Source: Pontederia crassipes
Taxonomy: Eukaryota; Streptophyta; Magnoliopsida; Commelinales; Pontederiaceae
Direction: 5' to 3'
Length of the DNA stretch: 64,000 nt
Assembly (NCBI GenBank): GCA_030549335.1
Contig: CM060196.1
Coordinates: 69,162,639 to 69,226,638 of the forward strand
Below, one piece after another: positions 1 to 12,795 of the stretch. Each line of letters begins with the position of its first letter. Position 1 is the stretch's first letter. The position numbers and the translations under genes are program-made. Below the pieces are notes generated by a model, which made no database searches, was not told the DNA's origin, and saw only the letters and a list, made by a program, of their open reading frames with translations.

Positions 1-3000
1 TTTATAATTTAGTTAACTAGTTTTATAATTTGTAAAATTAAAAGGATTGACACACAAGTGATAATTTAAATTGTTACTCCATAAGTAATTTGCATTATCA
101 ATTCATATTGCAGCAATATGAATTACCTAGATAATACAAATTAATTATTATTGATTATAAATGAACAAGATAATGTGATATGCTCAAATAATTTAATTTA
201 ACATTATCCGATAAAAAGATTACCGAGAAACACCTCCTAAGATATAATTCCATTCCTGTTGTCAAATGAAATTCAAATTGAGTAATTAAATAAGGGTAGC
301 TATTGGAAAAAAATATAACTTTTTGTTACAAATTATTCTCTTTCATAAAATGAAAAAAGCTATCTCTGAATTGTACTTTCTGATTTGGTTGGTTTCCTCG
401 AGTTTGTAACTACTACGTACTAATCTTAAATGCATGTATGCGAGGTCCTTCTTTTTTATTTCTAATAAATCTTTTAAAATTGTGTTTCCATTCACGATCG
501 TTATGCTAAAATAATTACATAAAGTTTATTTACACTCGTGTACCAAGTTTCAAATAAATATATATTATCATCAAGTTGGCTAATATCAATATCGAGAAGA
601 GGTATAACTCCAGATACAAGTCTATAGAGACATCAATTTCGTCGAAATTTATTATCTTTCTCTCATCTGAATATTGAATTTGTCATATTCTTATAAATAT
701 CAAATCTAATAATTTCTGGGTGAAAAAAAATGTTACGGTGCAAAGCTGCTGCTTAGTATAATTAAGACCATGCGAGCTTGCTAGAAGATGCCAAAGCATA
801 CAATGACAGAGAAAGTATCGAAATGATATTTTGCAGGTGCTTTAAATCCAAATATATATATACATTTTTCTTGTTGATTTATACAGTTGAGTTATCAAGA
901 TTTCTCCTGTACTGATATTGATATTTTCAAATTTGGATAATGTGAGGCTCAACCCATTATTGGTCGAACTTGTTGGATTTTAATTTAAATTTGGATCCTT
1001 AAAGCTCAGTGCACATGGTGTCTAGTGTTTCTTTTTGTATCTCATGCATAAATGGGGCCCAAAGCTAATATATTGGGTAACTTAAAGAATTCATTAATAA
1101 AAACAGGATCACACTTCAACACATGCATGGATATGAGGATTATATAAGACAGTATAAATTATTGGGTTGATTTGAGTGGTAATAATTGAAGAAGGCAGTG
1201 TAATCGTACTTGACAAGTGCCACAATTAGTTAAGAGTTGCATGAAGTTGTAATATTTTTGTGTTACAGAACTTCGACAAACAATTGTCTCCTTGTTGATC
1301 CTCCAATCAATTGTTAAATGAACTCAAAATCGGAAATCATCACCGTTAAGTGGTTGCTAATCTGACAGTAGAACAGTCTCTCTTTATATGCACATGCACC
1401 CACACACAAATAGTCAGTATATTTCTATACATCTACTATTGAACTGGGGAATTGAAGGCCAGTTAATTCCTGTTGTATAGTATATAGGTAGGAAGCATGA
1501 ACCAACAGCTCAGCCTAATTATTGTACCCTCAACTTAACCCTAATGTATGCTTGTTACACAGCACGGTCAGCTGGCCAGTTGCACAAGTTGGTCTTTTTT
1601 TTATTTATTTTTTGGTTCTTGAGGAGGACATGATGTATCAACTTGGCGATTAATACTGACCATTTGGCTAATTATAGGACATGTAGTAGGTGGATGAATG
1701 AAAGGAACTGACATGGATGAGAAAACAAGGTTGCTTTAATTTGCACACATGCTAATGGTCCAAGCATCAGCTAATCGGAGAACAACCATAAGTACACCTC
1801 TTTGTGAAATGAAAATAAAGATATCTTTCGTTCATCTTCTTGAAGTATGACTTATTTATAATTTTAATTCCAAAGCTGACAATTAGACTCTGGTCTCCTG
1901 AATTATTGAAGATTAAACTGATGATATTATCACGATGTCAAAAAATAATGTTGTGTTCTATCATTAAAAGTATTGGATCAGTGATATATAATTTCTGCAC
2001 TGCAACCTGTTTCATTCCGTGCTACTGTGGAATTCTTGTGACGAAGACTGCAATGTTTAGAGTGCGCTGGTGGGGTTGCCGTCTTTTGTTTCAGAAAAGA
2101 TGTAACTAATGAAACGTAGGCGTAATGTTTAAGTGCATTTAATATCCTACTCGCGTTGCGGTTAATTTTCTGCCATTATCAGATATCAAACGATTATAAT
2201 AAACGACTATGCAAATTAAGTAGGTTCACAGATGGATGTATGTTAGAATTTCTTAACTGCGACGAACTAACACGGAAAAATTTTAAGGAAACGTAAAATT
2301 TTATTTAATGAAAAATAGAAAAAAATATAAATCAGATTATTTTCTATTCGAACCCTTCTTTTAAAGATGATAAAAATTATATACCGACTGACACGAATTA
2401 GTTTCTCAAAATCAGATTCCCTTTGACCTCTCACAGGTTAGTGAGACTCCCGCAGTGCTTGGTGATTTTACTTCGGAGTGTATTGAGAATTGGATAAATT
2501 TTCAATTAATATTGGATTCAAAATGTTATTAAGCATGTATCTAACAGTTGTGGGGATTGGGAAATGCAAAGAAAGCATAAGAATTAGGACAAAAACACTG
2601 GTCGTACTTGAAACACGCCTTTCTGTCTTTGTACTAATTAACTTTGATCTCATCATGCTTTACCACCGGGAAAAAACAAAACATCTACTTTTCCTTTCTT
2701 TGTTTTCTTCAGCAAATTAAGTAAAACCTCTTCTTATCCACCGGATTCCTCTGCTTATAACATGTTAATTTGTCCCAGGGAGATGTTAATTTACATGCAA
2801 CAAAATATCCACTGCACTGCAGTGCAGAACTCAGCAGAGCATCTACACATATCTGCTTCTAGCAAAGAAGCTGCATTGACTGCCATAAAGTCATCAAAAG
2901 AGTGTCATAAAAAAAAAGAACGGAAAAAAAAATAAAAACCATGGGAAGAGGGCCCTCGCTGTAACGTTTCTGTTATTGCACCACTTTAATGACATTTACA

Positions 3001-6000
3001 CTTTTCTCTGACACCGAACAGCAACTAAAGCACAGAGGGCAGCGGATCCCATAAAAGCAAACCTCTCATGCACCATGATGACATGATGGCTCCCAGTTCT
3101 GAGCCGTAAAGTAAATAAAAGAAGAAGAAAAAAAAGCAAAAAACACAGAAAATATGAGAAAAAAAAAGTAAGAAGAGATAGTAATATGATCAGCTGCAGC
3201 ACTGTAACTAAAATGCTGCAGAAATTAAGCAGAGTAGAGTGGAGACAGAGGGAAGATATAGGGTGACAGTAAAAATAATAAAAGGGGAGGTTGTTGTGAG
3301 AACATTTTGATGGGTTCGAGGGGCATCTCTCCTAAGGGCTCACAGGTCCCACGAGGCCACGACTCCCATCCGAGTGCTCGGAGTACAAGGGGCGGGGGGG
3401 AAGGCCCTGCTCTTCCTCTCTCTCCTCCTGTAACACCATTTAATGGCCTTCTGGGCATGGGACAAAAAATGGGGGAAGGGATCATTCATGGGAAGGTGGT
3501 GGCTTTTTCTTTTGGTGCATGGTGCCAGTGTTGCGCTGTTGTGCTTTGAATTGTGTGTGTGTGTTTGTGTTGTGGGGGTGGGGATGGTACTCGCTTAGGT
3601 TTTTGTTGTATAGGGCGCCCACAAAGTGAGCAGTAAAGCATGGTGTGAAGCACGCATCGCCGTTGCCCCGTAGCTTTCTTTGCCATTCTGATGAAAGGCT
3701 TGAGACCTTGAACTAAAGGGCCTTTCGCTTGTTGCCATCTGATGGGGAACAAAAGGATAGAGCATAAAGGACTGATCAGGAATAACTTCAAAGAGAAAGA
3801 TGGAAGCAATGCTGAATAATGTTCTTTCTTATAACTAATACCAATCTTTAGCTTTATGATATCTATCAATGCAGCTTTTTCTTGGAGCTATCAATTGTCA
3901 TCATGTGTACATTAATATTGCTTGTAAATACAGGTACTGCTAAACCTTCACTTCAGATAAAAAAAAGGATGGCTTGATAAACAAAAGGATTGTAATTATG
4001 AGTACCAATTATTAAGAAAGCTGTATGCATGTCTCCTTCAGGGGAGAAGATGCTCTGTGATATCATGGATTGGCCAAAAAGACTTGAGCATTCATTGTCA
4101 GAGAAAATTAAACAGGAGTACTGGTTGCACATATAGCTCCTCGTCTTCTTAAATTCATTTAAAATTCATGAGAGGAAAATACTAACCATCCAATCTGATC
4201 CTCGTGAGAAAGAAAAAGAAAGCAAATTGCAGGATGCACATTCAAGTGAATTTTAAATGTGATTGATAAGTGTGGCTAGACTTTTCTAAAGTTTCAGTCA
4301 GAAAAGATGCATATCCCACTATTCTAAATGGATATGTTCCAAATGTGTGGAATTTTTTATCTACTAGTCACTGATTGCAGCTGGCCAAAAGGCCATGGAC
4401 AGCTACTAATTTGTACTTGCCAATATTCCCTACCTCATGTGATTGTATTTGGTCAAAAGTAGGCCAAAAAAGCATGCATTTGAGGCCTCCGAATGATGTC
4501 TAAACATTTGGAAGGCCTTCTACCAAGAGTTCAAGACATCTGCCATCTCCCTGCCATCAGTGTCAAAAGTTTAGCATCACTGTTTATATGCAATCATTTA
4601 TTGGTGGGAAGTAAAAGCCAAAGAAAGAGAAGAGAGAAAAGAGGAGAGAGATGGAGTATAGGAAAAGGAAGGCCATTAATTTTGGGAGTTGGGGTTAGGC
4701 ATCTGCCACTATCTTCATCCCTGGGACTTTGAAGTCTTCGTGATCATTATGGAGAAAAAAAATCTTCATGAATGGAAGCATATTATATCTTACATTGTGT
4801 AGTACCTTTCAAAATCATATGCTGATATGCCTATGGTGTGCTGTGGTGTGCATGAACCCATGCAACAATACTTGCCATTGCTTCTGGATTGTGTTACTTG
4901 CAAAGTCAGAAGTTTCGCTTTCGATACGTAGAGATAAAAAAAGATGTAGATAAACATACTACAATATCAACGAAACAAGCCTAGCTAAAAAAATGCATTG
5001 AGAAAAGAAATAAATTTTCTTTTTCAGATATTTTTTTCTTATCCCTATGAGAATATATGGTTCTTGTGTTTTTTTAGTAAAACAAATAAGAATTCTTATC
5101 ATTCTCAAATAATTATGTGAAGTCCATTGGGCTTCTACATTTGAGTCCATTTCTAGCCCCAGTGCAGTCACCGAGACCAGGAGAAAAAGGTGCGTCCAGA
5201 TTCCAACCTTAATATTCTTACCCAAAGTATACAATTTCAAGTTAAATAAATATGTCAAACAATGGCTGTTTCACATAACCAAAAAGGCGACGAGATTAAT
5301 ATATCATATTTCTTTCTAAAAATTTACTATTATTTTTAAAAATATAATATTTATTATCAATGCAGGATCCTATATTAATTGATAAAATGAGATATTCCTT
5401 GACCATTTTTTTTGTCAAGTGGCATCTTGCGATATTTAAAGAGAGCGAACGATGATTGACAAAAAAAAAATAAAAAAATTGACGCGTGTGCTGATGTATC
5501 CATACATTCTATTTTACTTATTCGAATTTTCCAAAATATAAACTAATTCAAATCAGAATGAAAAATCAAAATGATATTTTTGTGATCAAAGTAATAGCGT
5601 TAAAGATCAAAACTACTAACATCCGAAGCACCTAAGACACAACACTAGTTACAATCTATTTTAACTTTGTAACAAAAAGAGAGGGAACGATGATTGAGAT
5701 AAAATGGGTGCTGATGTGGCAATTGAAAAAAAAACCACTCAGATCTTTTTATCAAGGAAAAAAGAAACTATATAAAAAAAATAAAACTTATTGGAGAGAC
5801 ATCTTCTTTACACGAAGGCTCATAATGGGCCAAAAGTTAATTGGGCCAAATATTTCAAAATTTTATTTTCAACAGGCTAAGTCAAGTAAATGCAGTCTAA
5901 ACAATGGACCATAAAACACTAAAGTTGTGTTAAAGTAATTTAATATAGAAGAGATGGACTAGGGCGGTGGAGTAAGAGTAGATGAGATTAAATATGGTGA

Positions 6001-6650
6001 GTATTAATTTTGTTAAGATATAAATTATAATGCATGGATTAGAGAATGTTAAGCTACGTAAATGCCTTTATAAGATTTCTTTTTTTTTATTCCATTAAGA
6101 AGAAAAAGGGTAGAATATGAATAATTATTTCTAATCCCTAAAAAATTCATTAATTTGATGGGTTTAATTTTAAAATACATAATTTTTAAAATAGTATCAA
6201 AGTAAGGTAAAAAATGAATTGCTAAAAGAACGCGTAACTTCTATGGAGTTTATGCATAGTCAACAATCTAATATTCAAAATCAACTATACCACGATCTTG
6301 TGAACAAGCACCTGAAGCGTGAGATTAGTAAGAATAAACAATTTGATTCATGTTTTATGTGTGTATTTTATTACACATTTTTTATTCTATTAAATTTTTA
6401 ATCTAATTATAGTACCCTTTTGAAGCAATAATGACTATATTTGGTGGATTAAAATATCTTGTTGGTGAGTACATATATAATCTCAATCGTTTCTAACTAA
6501 AGTTATTTTTAGTTATTATCTATAGCGATTCTCATTTTGATTTTACAAGTTTTTTTATGAAAAATCGTTGGATTAAAAAGGAAAATTTTAATGGAAGAAA
6601 ATTCTTAGTTAGATTTTTCAAATATGTTCTTTTAGAAGAGTTATTTAGAA
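1..6650. other. AT-rich intergenic DNA, no gene recognised
   Basis: No open frame here resembles a known protein, and none shows continuous coding character. The stretch around 2900-3800 is richer in G and C with purine and CT tracts and could be part of an untranslated region or promoter of a gene outside the window, but nothing decides this. Two loosely similar segments near 5430-5500 and 5680-5740 share a GAACGATGATTGA word followed by a GTGCTGATGT word, which suggests an old dispersed repeat. No tRNA or microRNA precursor was recognised by eye. Confidence 0.6.
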
Positions 6651-6659
6651 TTTTGTAAA

Positions 6660-7500
6660 TATTTGAAGCATCGAGGAGGCGGGCGAAGGAGGTTGGCTTA
6701 CAACGTCGATGGATTTGCACGCCATTCCTCCTTCCTTGCTGATCGAACGCGGCAACAATGAAAAAGAGCAGAGTAGCGCAGCGAGCGGATGTCGGGGCCC
6801 ATGGTGTCAGCCACGTCTTTGCGCCTTCATCGTTGGGTGGGGATCGAAGCAAATCGAAGGCGATGGAAGAGTGTCAGTCAAGATCCATTGTTCGATCGAT
6901 GACGACGGCACACAGAGAGGGAAAAGTGGCTCGTCGCAACCCGAATGTTGTTGGAGGGAACCTCCATTACCCGATGCCATCGTGCGAAGAGGAGAGGAGA
7001 TACGTAGGTTGGATGACGGGTTGGAACGATTCAGCTCATAGATCCATCGACGCCGAAAGCCGACGCTGGGAGTCACCCTCCTCCGCATCAGGGAAAAAAG
7101 GGGGGCATCGGCCCTCCTCCGTGAGCTTGCCGATGAGTTCGCGGACAGGGGCCGTCACCTCCATTTTCGCCCTTGCGCTGCAATTGCGAAAAAGGGGGCG
7201 TCGGCCCCCTTTTTGTTGCCGCGCTGACAGCGACTGAACAAAGGGAGTCTCGACACGCAGATCACTCCTTTGCCCCCCAAGAGATGCGCACGTCGGAAGC
7301 CACGCACATCAATGCCAGAAAGCCGCGTTGCCGATGCCAAAGGAGCCAAAATCTCGTCACATGCATTGAATCGCCAACCCACTGAACCGCTCCCCTCCAG
7401 CCCCCCTACACCCATGAACCACTCGAATCTCTCCCCCCAAACCAGCCCTCACAGATCAGAGGCATTCATCTTAGATCATACGGCTCCGAAGGTGCGGGCG
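6660..7500. other. GC-rich island with unassigned overlapping open frames
   Basis: The base composition changes sharply from AT-rich to GC-rich near 6660 and back near 7500. Several frames are open on both strands (for example 6758-7237 on plus and 7155-7415 on minus), but none looks like a known family. High GC alone keeps frames open. A perfect inverted repeat (AAAAAGGGGG, six bases, CCCCCTTTTT) lies at about 7189-7214. The island could be a captured gene fragment in an unrecognised transposon or a decayed exon. I infer no function. Confidence 0.4.
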
Positions 7501-7510
7501 CAAGGTCTGG

Positions 7511-7947
7511 TAGGGGTGTTTATGGGTCAGATTTGACCCGACCCATGAACCAACCCAATTCGACCCGGTCAAGCTTGGCCGGACAGGTCGGGTCGGATTC
7601 CCCTTTTTTTTGCTATGAAAAAATATTTATTATTTTATTTTTAATACAAAATAAAGTATTTTTAAATACCAAAAATATTATTTTAAATATCTATATACTT
7701 TTCTACATTTAAAATAGTTTATTTCATGCTTTTTAATTTTAAATGATATAAAACTATATAATTAACTAAAAAATCATTTTAAAATTAAAAAAAAGAAAAA
7801 AACTAGGTCATTGGGTCGGGTCAAATCGGGTTGAAATTTCCAAACCGAACCCAATCTGACCCTTGGTCTGGTCTTGGTCGGATCGGGTCGGATTTTCGAG
7901 TTCACAGGGTCGGGTCCCGGGTCGACCCGACCCGGTGAACACCCCTA
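7511..7947. mobile_element. hAT-like MITE with TAGGGGTGTT termini
   Basis: The element starts TAGGGGTGTTTATGGGTC and ends with the inverted counterpart GGTGAACACCCCTA. Both ends carry arrays of GGGTCGGGT or ACCCGACCC words, and the middle is AT-rich with no open frame. The terminal sequence and 437-bp size fit non-autonomous hAT-type elements common in plants. Flanking 8-bp repeats are imperfect (about GGTCTGGT and AGTCTGCT), so the target duplication is only suggestive. The same terminal family recurs at 35800-36534. Confidence 0.7.
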
Positions 7948-8001
7948 GTCTGCTACCACAAAAGTGTGGTAGCATCCTAATATTCATCATAATCATGTAT
8001 G

Positions 8002-8021
8002 TATATATATATATATATATA
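8002..8021. repeat. (TA)n microsatellite
   Basis: Ten TA dinucleotides in a row within AT-rich DNA between the MITE and the CACTA remnant. Confidence 0.9.
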
Positions 8022-8539
8022 CATAAATGTTGATATAATTAGATATACATTTATATTTATTTATGTACATTCAATCAATTTATAACTATGTTGGTGTCAC
8101 CTCAGCGTCATAATAGCAACACATTGAAGCTAGCGGCACATTGGCTTCACAATAGTGTCGCGCCTTTCAATGCCAAATCGTGATAGCTAGCTAGCATCTT
8201 GATCTGTCGACGCTAATGCGACACAATATTCTATTTTAGCGTCACAACCCTCCCGTCGCTAGCTGTGCGCTACTCATGGCGTCACGTTAGTGATGCATTA
8301 GCGTCATACTTTTGAGTCGCTACATGTCGATCTGTGTGCTTCTCGAGGAACGAATCGTAACCCTCCATTCTTTTAATCCGACGCTCAAAGATGCACGCTC
8401 TAACCCACTGTTCTCTTTCTCTCTTTCTCCCTCACTTTTTTAATTCTCGAAGATGCATCTGAATCTTTCACCCTCACCACGACCCCCCGTCTCCCTCTCC
8501 CTCTCCCTCTCTCAGAGATTGGCTATCACCTATGGTGAA

Positions 8540-8900
8540 TATTCTGATGGCGTCGGCATCGAGCTACGATGGCGGAAGTGTCCAGGAGTTCGAGTTTCTG
8601 CCGAGATGACACGAAGACATTTCAGTTGAAGCTCACGATCCTCGTGGAGGGAGTCATGAGCGTGGTGACGCTCCTGGTCATCGGGCGGGAGGCTGCTGCG
8701 GGCGGACGGGGGCTTGTTCATGTGCGCCAAGGTGTTCGCCGTAGGGGAGATCTACGGTGTGCCCGTCGTGTTGAATCCCAATATTGTGGATGGGTGGCAC
8801 AAGCACAGAGGCACCGCCGACCTCATACACCTCCTTGCCGAGTTCGTTGGTGAGCTCTCGATGCTATGCCTGGATGAACGGAGTGCTAGTGATTAGAACA
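8540..8900 (+). other. GC-rich gene-like segment inside CACTA remnant
   Basis: This stretch has exon-like composition and two overlapping open frames on the plus strand: one from 8569 for 94 codons and another from 8714 for 60 codons. Neither shows a motif I recognise. It follows a CT-rich stretch (8410-8515) and ends where AT-rich non-coding DNA with TGTATATG words begins. CACTA elements often capture host gene fragments, and this position between subterminal repeat blocks fits that. The parent gene is unknown, and a chance GC-rich segment is also possible. Confidence 0.35.
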
Positions 8901-9145
8901 AAGAGTTCGTCAGTGTAATTGTGTATATGTAAATTTAATGGAAATGCAAAAGCATTTGTGAAGCGTTTGTGATTGTAATGGAAATGTATATGTGTATATG
9001 TAATTGAAACATTTGTGTTTGTAATTGAAGTGTATGTGTGTGCAAGAAAATGTTGTTTCGTTGTATGCAGATATTGTACTTAGCATTGTAGTAGTGCCAC
9101 ATTGGCGTCGCCACACTTAGCGCCATCGTAGCGCCATATTGGCAT

Positions 9146-10472
9146 TGATGCACGAAAAATCATGCATTAGTTTAGGCCATTTGATTAGCATTTTAGAATG
9201 TTTTTATGTTTAGAAAAGAAGAGTTTTGATTTGTTTTCATATAATTTTCTTTAGATTTGATTTATACCTAAGTCTTAAAAATTATTCATGACAGGATATG
9301 AAAAAACGTCGAAATAAGAAAAGGCCTAAAACAGCTCAGAAGACTGTCATGAGCGTGACGGTTTTTTTTATGGCCGTGATAGGAAGATATTGCAAGCAGA
9401 AATTTGGCTAAGTTACTATTCTTGTCATGGCCATGACAGAGACATTTTCTAGCAGAAATTTGGTTAAATATTTTTCAGCCTTGACAGCCGACAAAGCCTT
9501 TCACGGACGTGACGACGGTTGGTTAGAATGTTTTAAAGCCATTTTTATCCATTTTTTTAATATATTTTTTATTTCTTTCCTTGGGAGACGAGAAAACCTA
9601 CCTGGAAAAGCATCCCTGGAGCATAGTTTTGAAACTAGAAAGAGGAGAAGTGTGAAGATAACAACGAAGCTCTGCCGGAAACTCGAGAGAGGACACGCTT
9701 AGCCTATGTTACAATTTTTGTTTTCTTTTCCCTACATTTTTATTCCAGATTTGATGTTAATTTTAGCATATTTATTCCTTTATTAGGGTCATCCTAGTTG
9801 AATCCTGTTTATGTATTGGATTCTTCTTAATATTAGTTTGGTTTGAGTCATTAATAGCATTAAAATTTCATGTCTAATGCTTTCATTTGATTTCATGATT
9901 TATGATTTGATTGCTATCTGAGAAGAAGTGATTATTTTCATAATAGTTTCTAGGATTGTTCTTATTTATTGCGTGCCACAATTAGGAAAATCGAAAGAGA
10001 TCTAATTTGTATAGTTATTAAGGTGACTTGAGAAAGCCCTTAATATTAATTCCAAATTAAATGCATCTTATAATTTAATTAAGTAAATTAAAAATAAAAA
10101 GGATTGATTTATTTTAATTATTCATAAGATAGTAGTTAAAGTTTAAAACATTGGTTAACTGATTTTGGGAATTCACTTTATTATTGATTCAACTAATTTT
10201 AAGTTGAGAAAATTCATTACATTCTAGTGGTGATAATTAGGTCCCTTAATCATCAAATCATTATTTTTCCAAGTGATCATTTCCTTTATTTTTATTATTT
10301 TTCTTTTTATATACACTGCAATCATATATTTTCTTAATTTTACAATTAACAAGGGTAAAATAAAATCTAAATTATTAATCATCCTCGTGGGAACGATAAC
10401 TCTACTCATTCACTTTATTACTTGATCGACTAGTACACTTGCTAGCGTTTATTATCAATTCTACACGCATCA
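9146..10472 (+). repeat. 5' LTR of the Athila-lineage element
   Basis: Direct copy of 14428-15791, with TG and CA ends. It contains decayed versions of the CACGGCCGTG words that are better preserved in the 3' copy. The two LTRs show many scattered substitutions and small indels, so the insertion is not recent. Confidence 0.92.
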
Positions 10473-10478
10473 AGTTTT

Positions 10479-10496
10479 TGGCGCCGTTGCCGGGGA
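10479..10496 (+). other. Primer binding site, tRNA-Asp type
   Basis: TGGCGCCGTTGCCGGGGA begins six bases after the 5' LTR. It is a perfect complement of the 3' end of plant tRNA-Asp, the usual primer of Athila-lineage elements, and sets the element's orientation as plus. Confidence 0.93.
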
Positions 10497-10644
10497 CTGT
10501 GTTAACTAACTTTTTATTTTTATATTACTTGTTATTTGAGAGCTTTTATTTTTCTGTCAAATTTCACGCAGATTCTTATTAATTCACATACTTTCATATT
10601 TCTTATTCTTGTGTGACCAGGAAATATTTTCAAAAGAGAATTCC

Positions 10645-11528
10645 GAATGACAACAAAGAAGCACAAATATCTGGAAGAACAAAGAAAGATGCTTGAGGAT
10701 CATGAAGCACAAATATTGCAACTTGCAAATAACAGTATTCCACTCATTCCCGTGATACAAGAAAATTCTACAATTGAAGACATAATGTGAAAGTTTATGA
10801 CAATCGCTGAAGAAAATTTTAAACTTCAAGAAAAGGCCTTTATGAAATTGCTGTGACAAGTAGAGCAATTGGAGGCTAAGATTCAAGTGAAAAATGATGT
10901 TCCTCCATCCACCCAGTTATGGTCAAATTTCAACATCGAGAAAAAAGTTGTGCCAATTGATTGGAGTTATAGATAAAAGATTTATCTTACAAGATCAACT
11001 CATTAGCAATCTACAATCACAGTTGACACAGTTGAAGGATCAACAACCGATTATTGTTCCTTCTCCTCCTCAGTTCCCGAATTTTAATGTTAAGTTTGAT
11101 CTCATGCAGGCAAAATTTTAAAAATTAGAGAAGAAAGTGGAGTTGGCTTCTCAGATTTCTCATGCCTCAGGGATAATACTAGGGACAATTCTACACCTAT
11201 TATATGCCCATGTCACTTGTAGTATTTTAATCTAGAAAGAAGAAAACTGAGGAAGAATTATTATAAGAAGACATGGACTACTCAATGGAGGGTCAAGGAG
11301 ACGAGTGAATATATTATGGAAGATGGACAAGTACGAAGAAGAAATCCGTCTCCAGAAAGTCCAACAACCATCCCACCATTACCTCCAAATCATTCATTAA
11401 TAGAAGGAAACACACTGTCATCACCTCCGACATTACAAAATTCAATGCATTAGAAGCCCAAGGACCAAACTCCACAGGAAGATGCAAGTAATTCTTGTAA
11501 AGTGGAGGGACAATACCTTGAACATTAC
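10645..11528 (+). pseudogene. Degenerate gag-like region of Athila-lineage element
   Basis: A translation starting near 10645 is rich in Lys, Glu and Gln with heptad-like spacing, suggesting coiled coil, and later becomes Pro/Ser-rich. Stop codons interrupt it several times (for example near 10788 and 10853). Its position right after the primer site fits gag, but no zinc knuckle was found and the family match is inferred from position and composition only. The CACTA insertion at 11532 cuts into it. Confidence 0.4.
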
Positions 11529-11531
11529 ATC

Positions 11532-12795
11532 CACTACAAGAAAATTGCCATTTTTCGACGGATAGAAATTCGTCGTAATTTGCAACGGATTTTGCGACGG
11601 TTTCATTTTCGATGGATTTTCCGACAATTACATCCGTCAGAAATGAAAATATAAATTATATAATTTGTTATGTTATTATTTTATTTTTCGACGATTAGGA
11701 ACGTCGATATTTCCGATGGATATCCATCCGTCGTAATTTCCGATGGATTTTTCCGACAGTTATAACCGTCGAAAATGAAAATAATAAATTATGTAATTTA
11801 TTATATTATTATTTTATTTTTGGACGATTAGGAACATCGATATTTCCGACGGATATCCATCCATCGCAAAATCCGCTATAATTTTTGACGGTCGTAAGCG
11901 TCAGTAAATTTATAATAATATAATATGAAGAGTATTTTATTAATATAATTTGCGACAGTCCAAACCGTCGCAACTTCTAACGGTTCCGACTGTCGGTAAT
12001 AATTAGCGACTGTTCAAACCGTCGATAAAATAAAAAAATAAATATTATATATAACTAAATATAGTATTTTATTTTTACAATTAAATAATTTTCCACGGTC
12101 ACACCCGTCGGTAATTTAAAAATAATTAATATTTACTTTTTCGACGGCCAGAGCCGTGGTAATTAAAATTTTGTTATCTCGCTTTTTTTCCTCTTTCTCA
12201 AATTTCTCATCTCTCCATCCTCTCCTCTCTCTCTCTCTCTCCCCCCCTCTCCCGTCCGGCGACTGCGAGCTTCTGATCGGACGTCAGCGTCGACCGCTGG
12301 CGTGTGCCGCCGGCCGGCTATTTTTTTATATCATAAAAATTCTTTGTGACGATTTTGACCGCCGAAGCTTCGGCGGTCGCCCTACGTCCGCCAAAATTTT
12401 CGACGGTAGCAACCGCCGATATTTGCAGTAGTGAACGAAAACTTCGACGGTCGTGACCGCTGAAGTTTTCGACGGTTTCGTCGACCGTCGAAAATATCGA
12501 AAGTCGTGACCGTCGATTTTTCGACAGTTTCATTGACCGTCGAAAATATCGGCGGTCGTGACCATCGATTTTTCGATGGTTTCATCGACCGTCGCAAATA
12601 TCGGCGGTCACGATCGTCGGAAATTCGTCGAAATTTTCGGCGGTTCTTCTCCAACCGTTGGAAATTGATTTGCGACGATCATTTTTCGGACATCCCCGAT
12701 TCCGTCAAAAAATCATCGAAAACATCATTTTCGACGGTTTTTGGAGAAATTATAGACGGTTTGGACCGTCTGTAATCCCCCATTTTCTTGTAGTG
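11532..12795. mobile_element. Non-autonomous CACTA transposon
   Basis: It begins CACTACAAGAAAAT and ends ATTTTCTTGTAGTG, an exact terminal inverted repeat, and is flanked by a 3-bp duplication ATC (11529-11531 and 12796-12798), the length CACTA elements make. Both flanks are packed with subterminal repeats built on CGACGG and CCGTCG in both orientations. The middle holds a CT-rich tract (12210-12255) and a GC-rich segment to about 12320 that may be captured DNA. No transposase is encoded. It is nested in the gag-like part of the Athila-lineage element. Confidence 0.93.

Noticed and set aside
3225..3869. Overlapping open frames on both strands (3307-3549 plus, 3225-3485 and 3486-3869 minus)
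   Set aside because: Low-complexity and GC- or CT-tract-driven, no family motif, and mutually exclusive frames.
6758..7237. 159-codon frame in the GC-rich island
   Set aside because: Opposite and overlapping frames are also open, composition alone explains it, and no domain is visible; kept only as an unassigned island.
7956..7975. Short inverted repeat TGCTACCACA / TGTGGTAGCA
   Set aside because: Only 10-bp arms and no duplications; could be chance beside the MITE, not enough for a mobile element.
11532..12795. Considered as a CRISPR-like array because of regular CGACGG/CCGTCG repeats
   Set aside because: Repeats are short, irregular and in both orientations, bounded by CACTA ends; plant nuclear DNA has no CRISPR.
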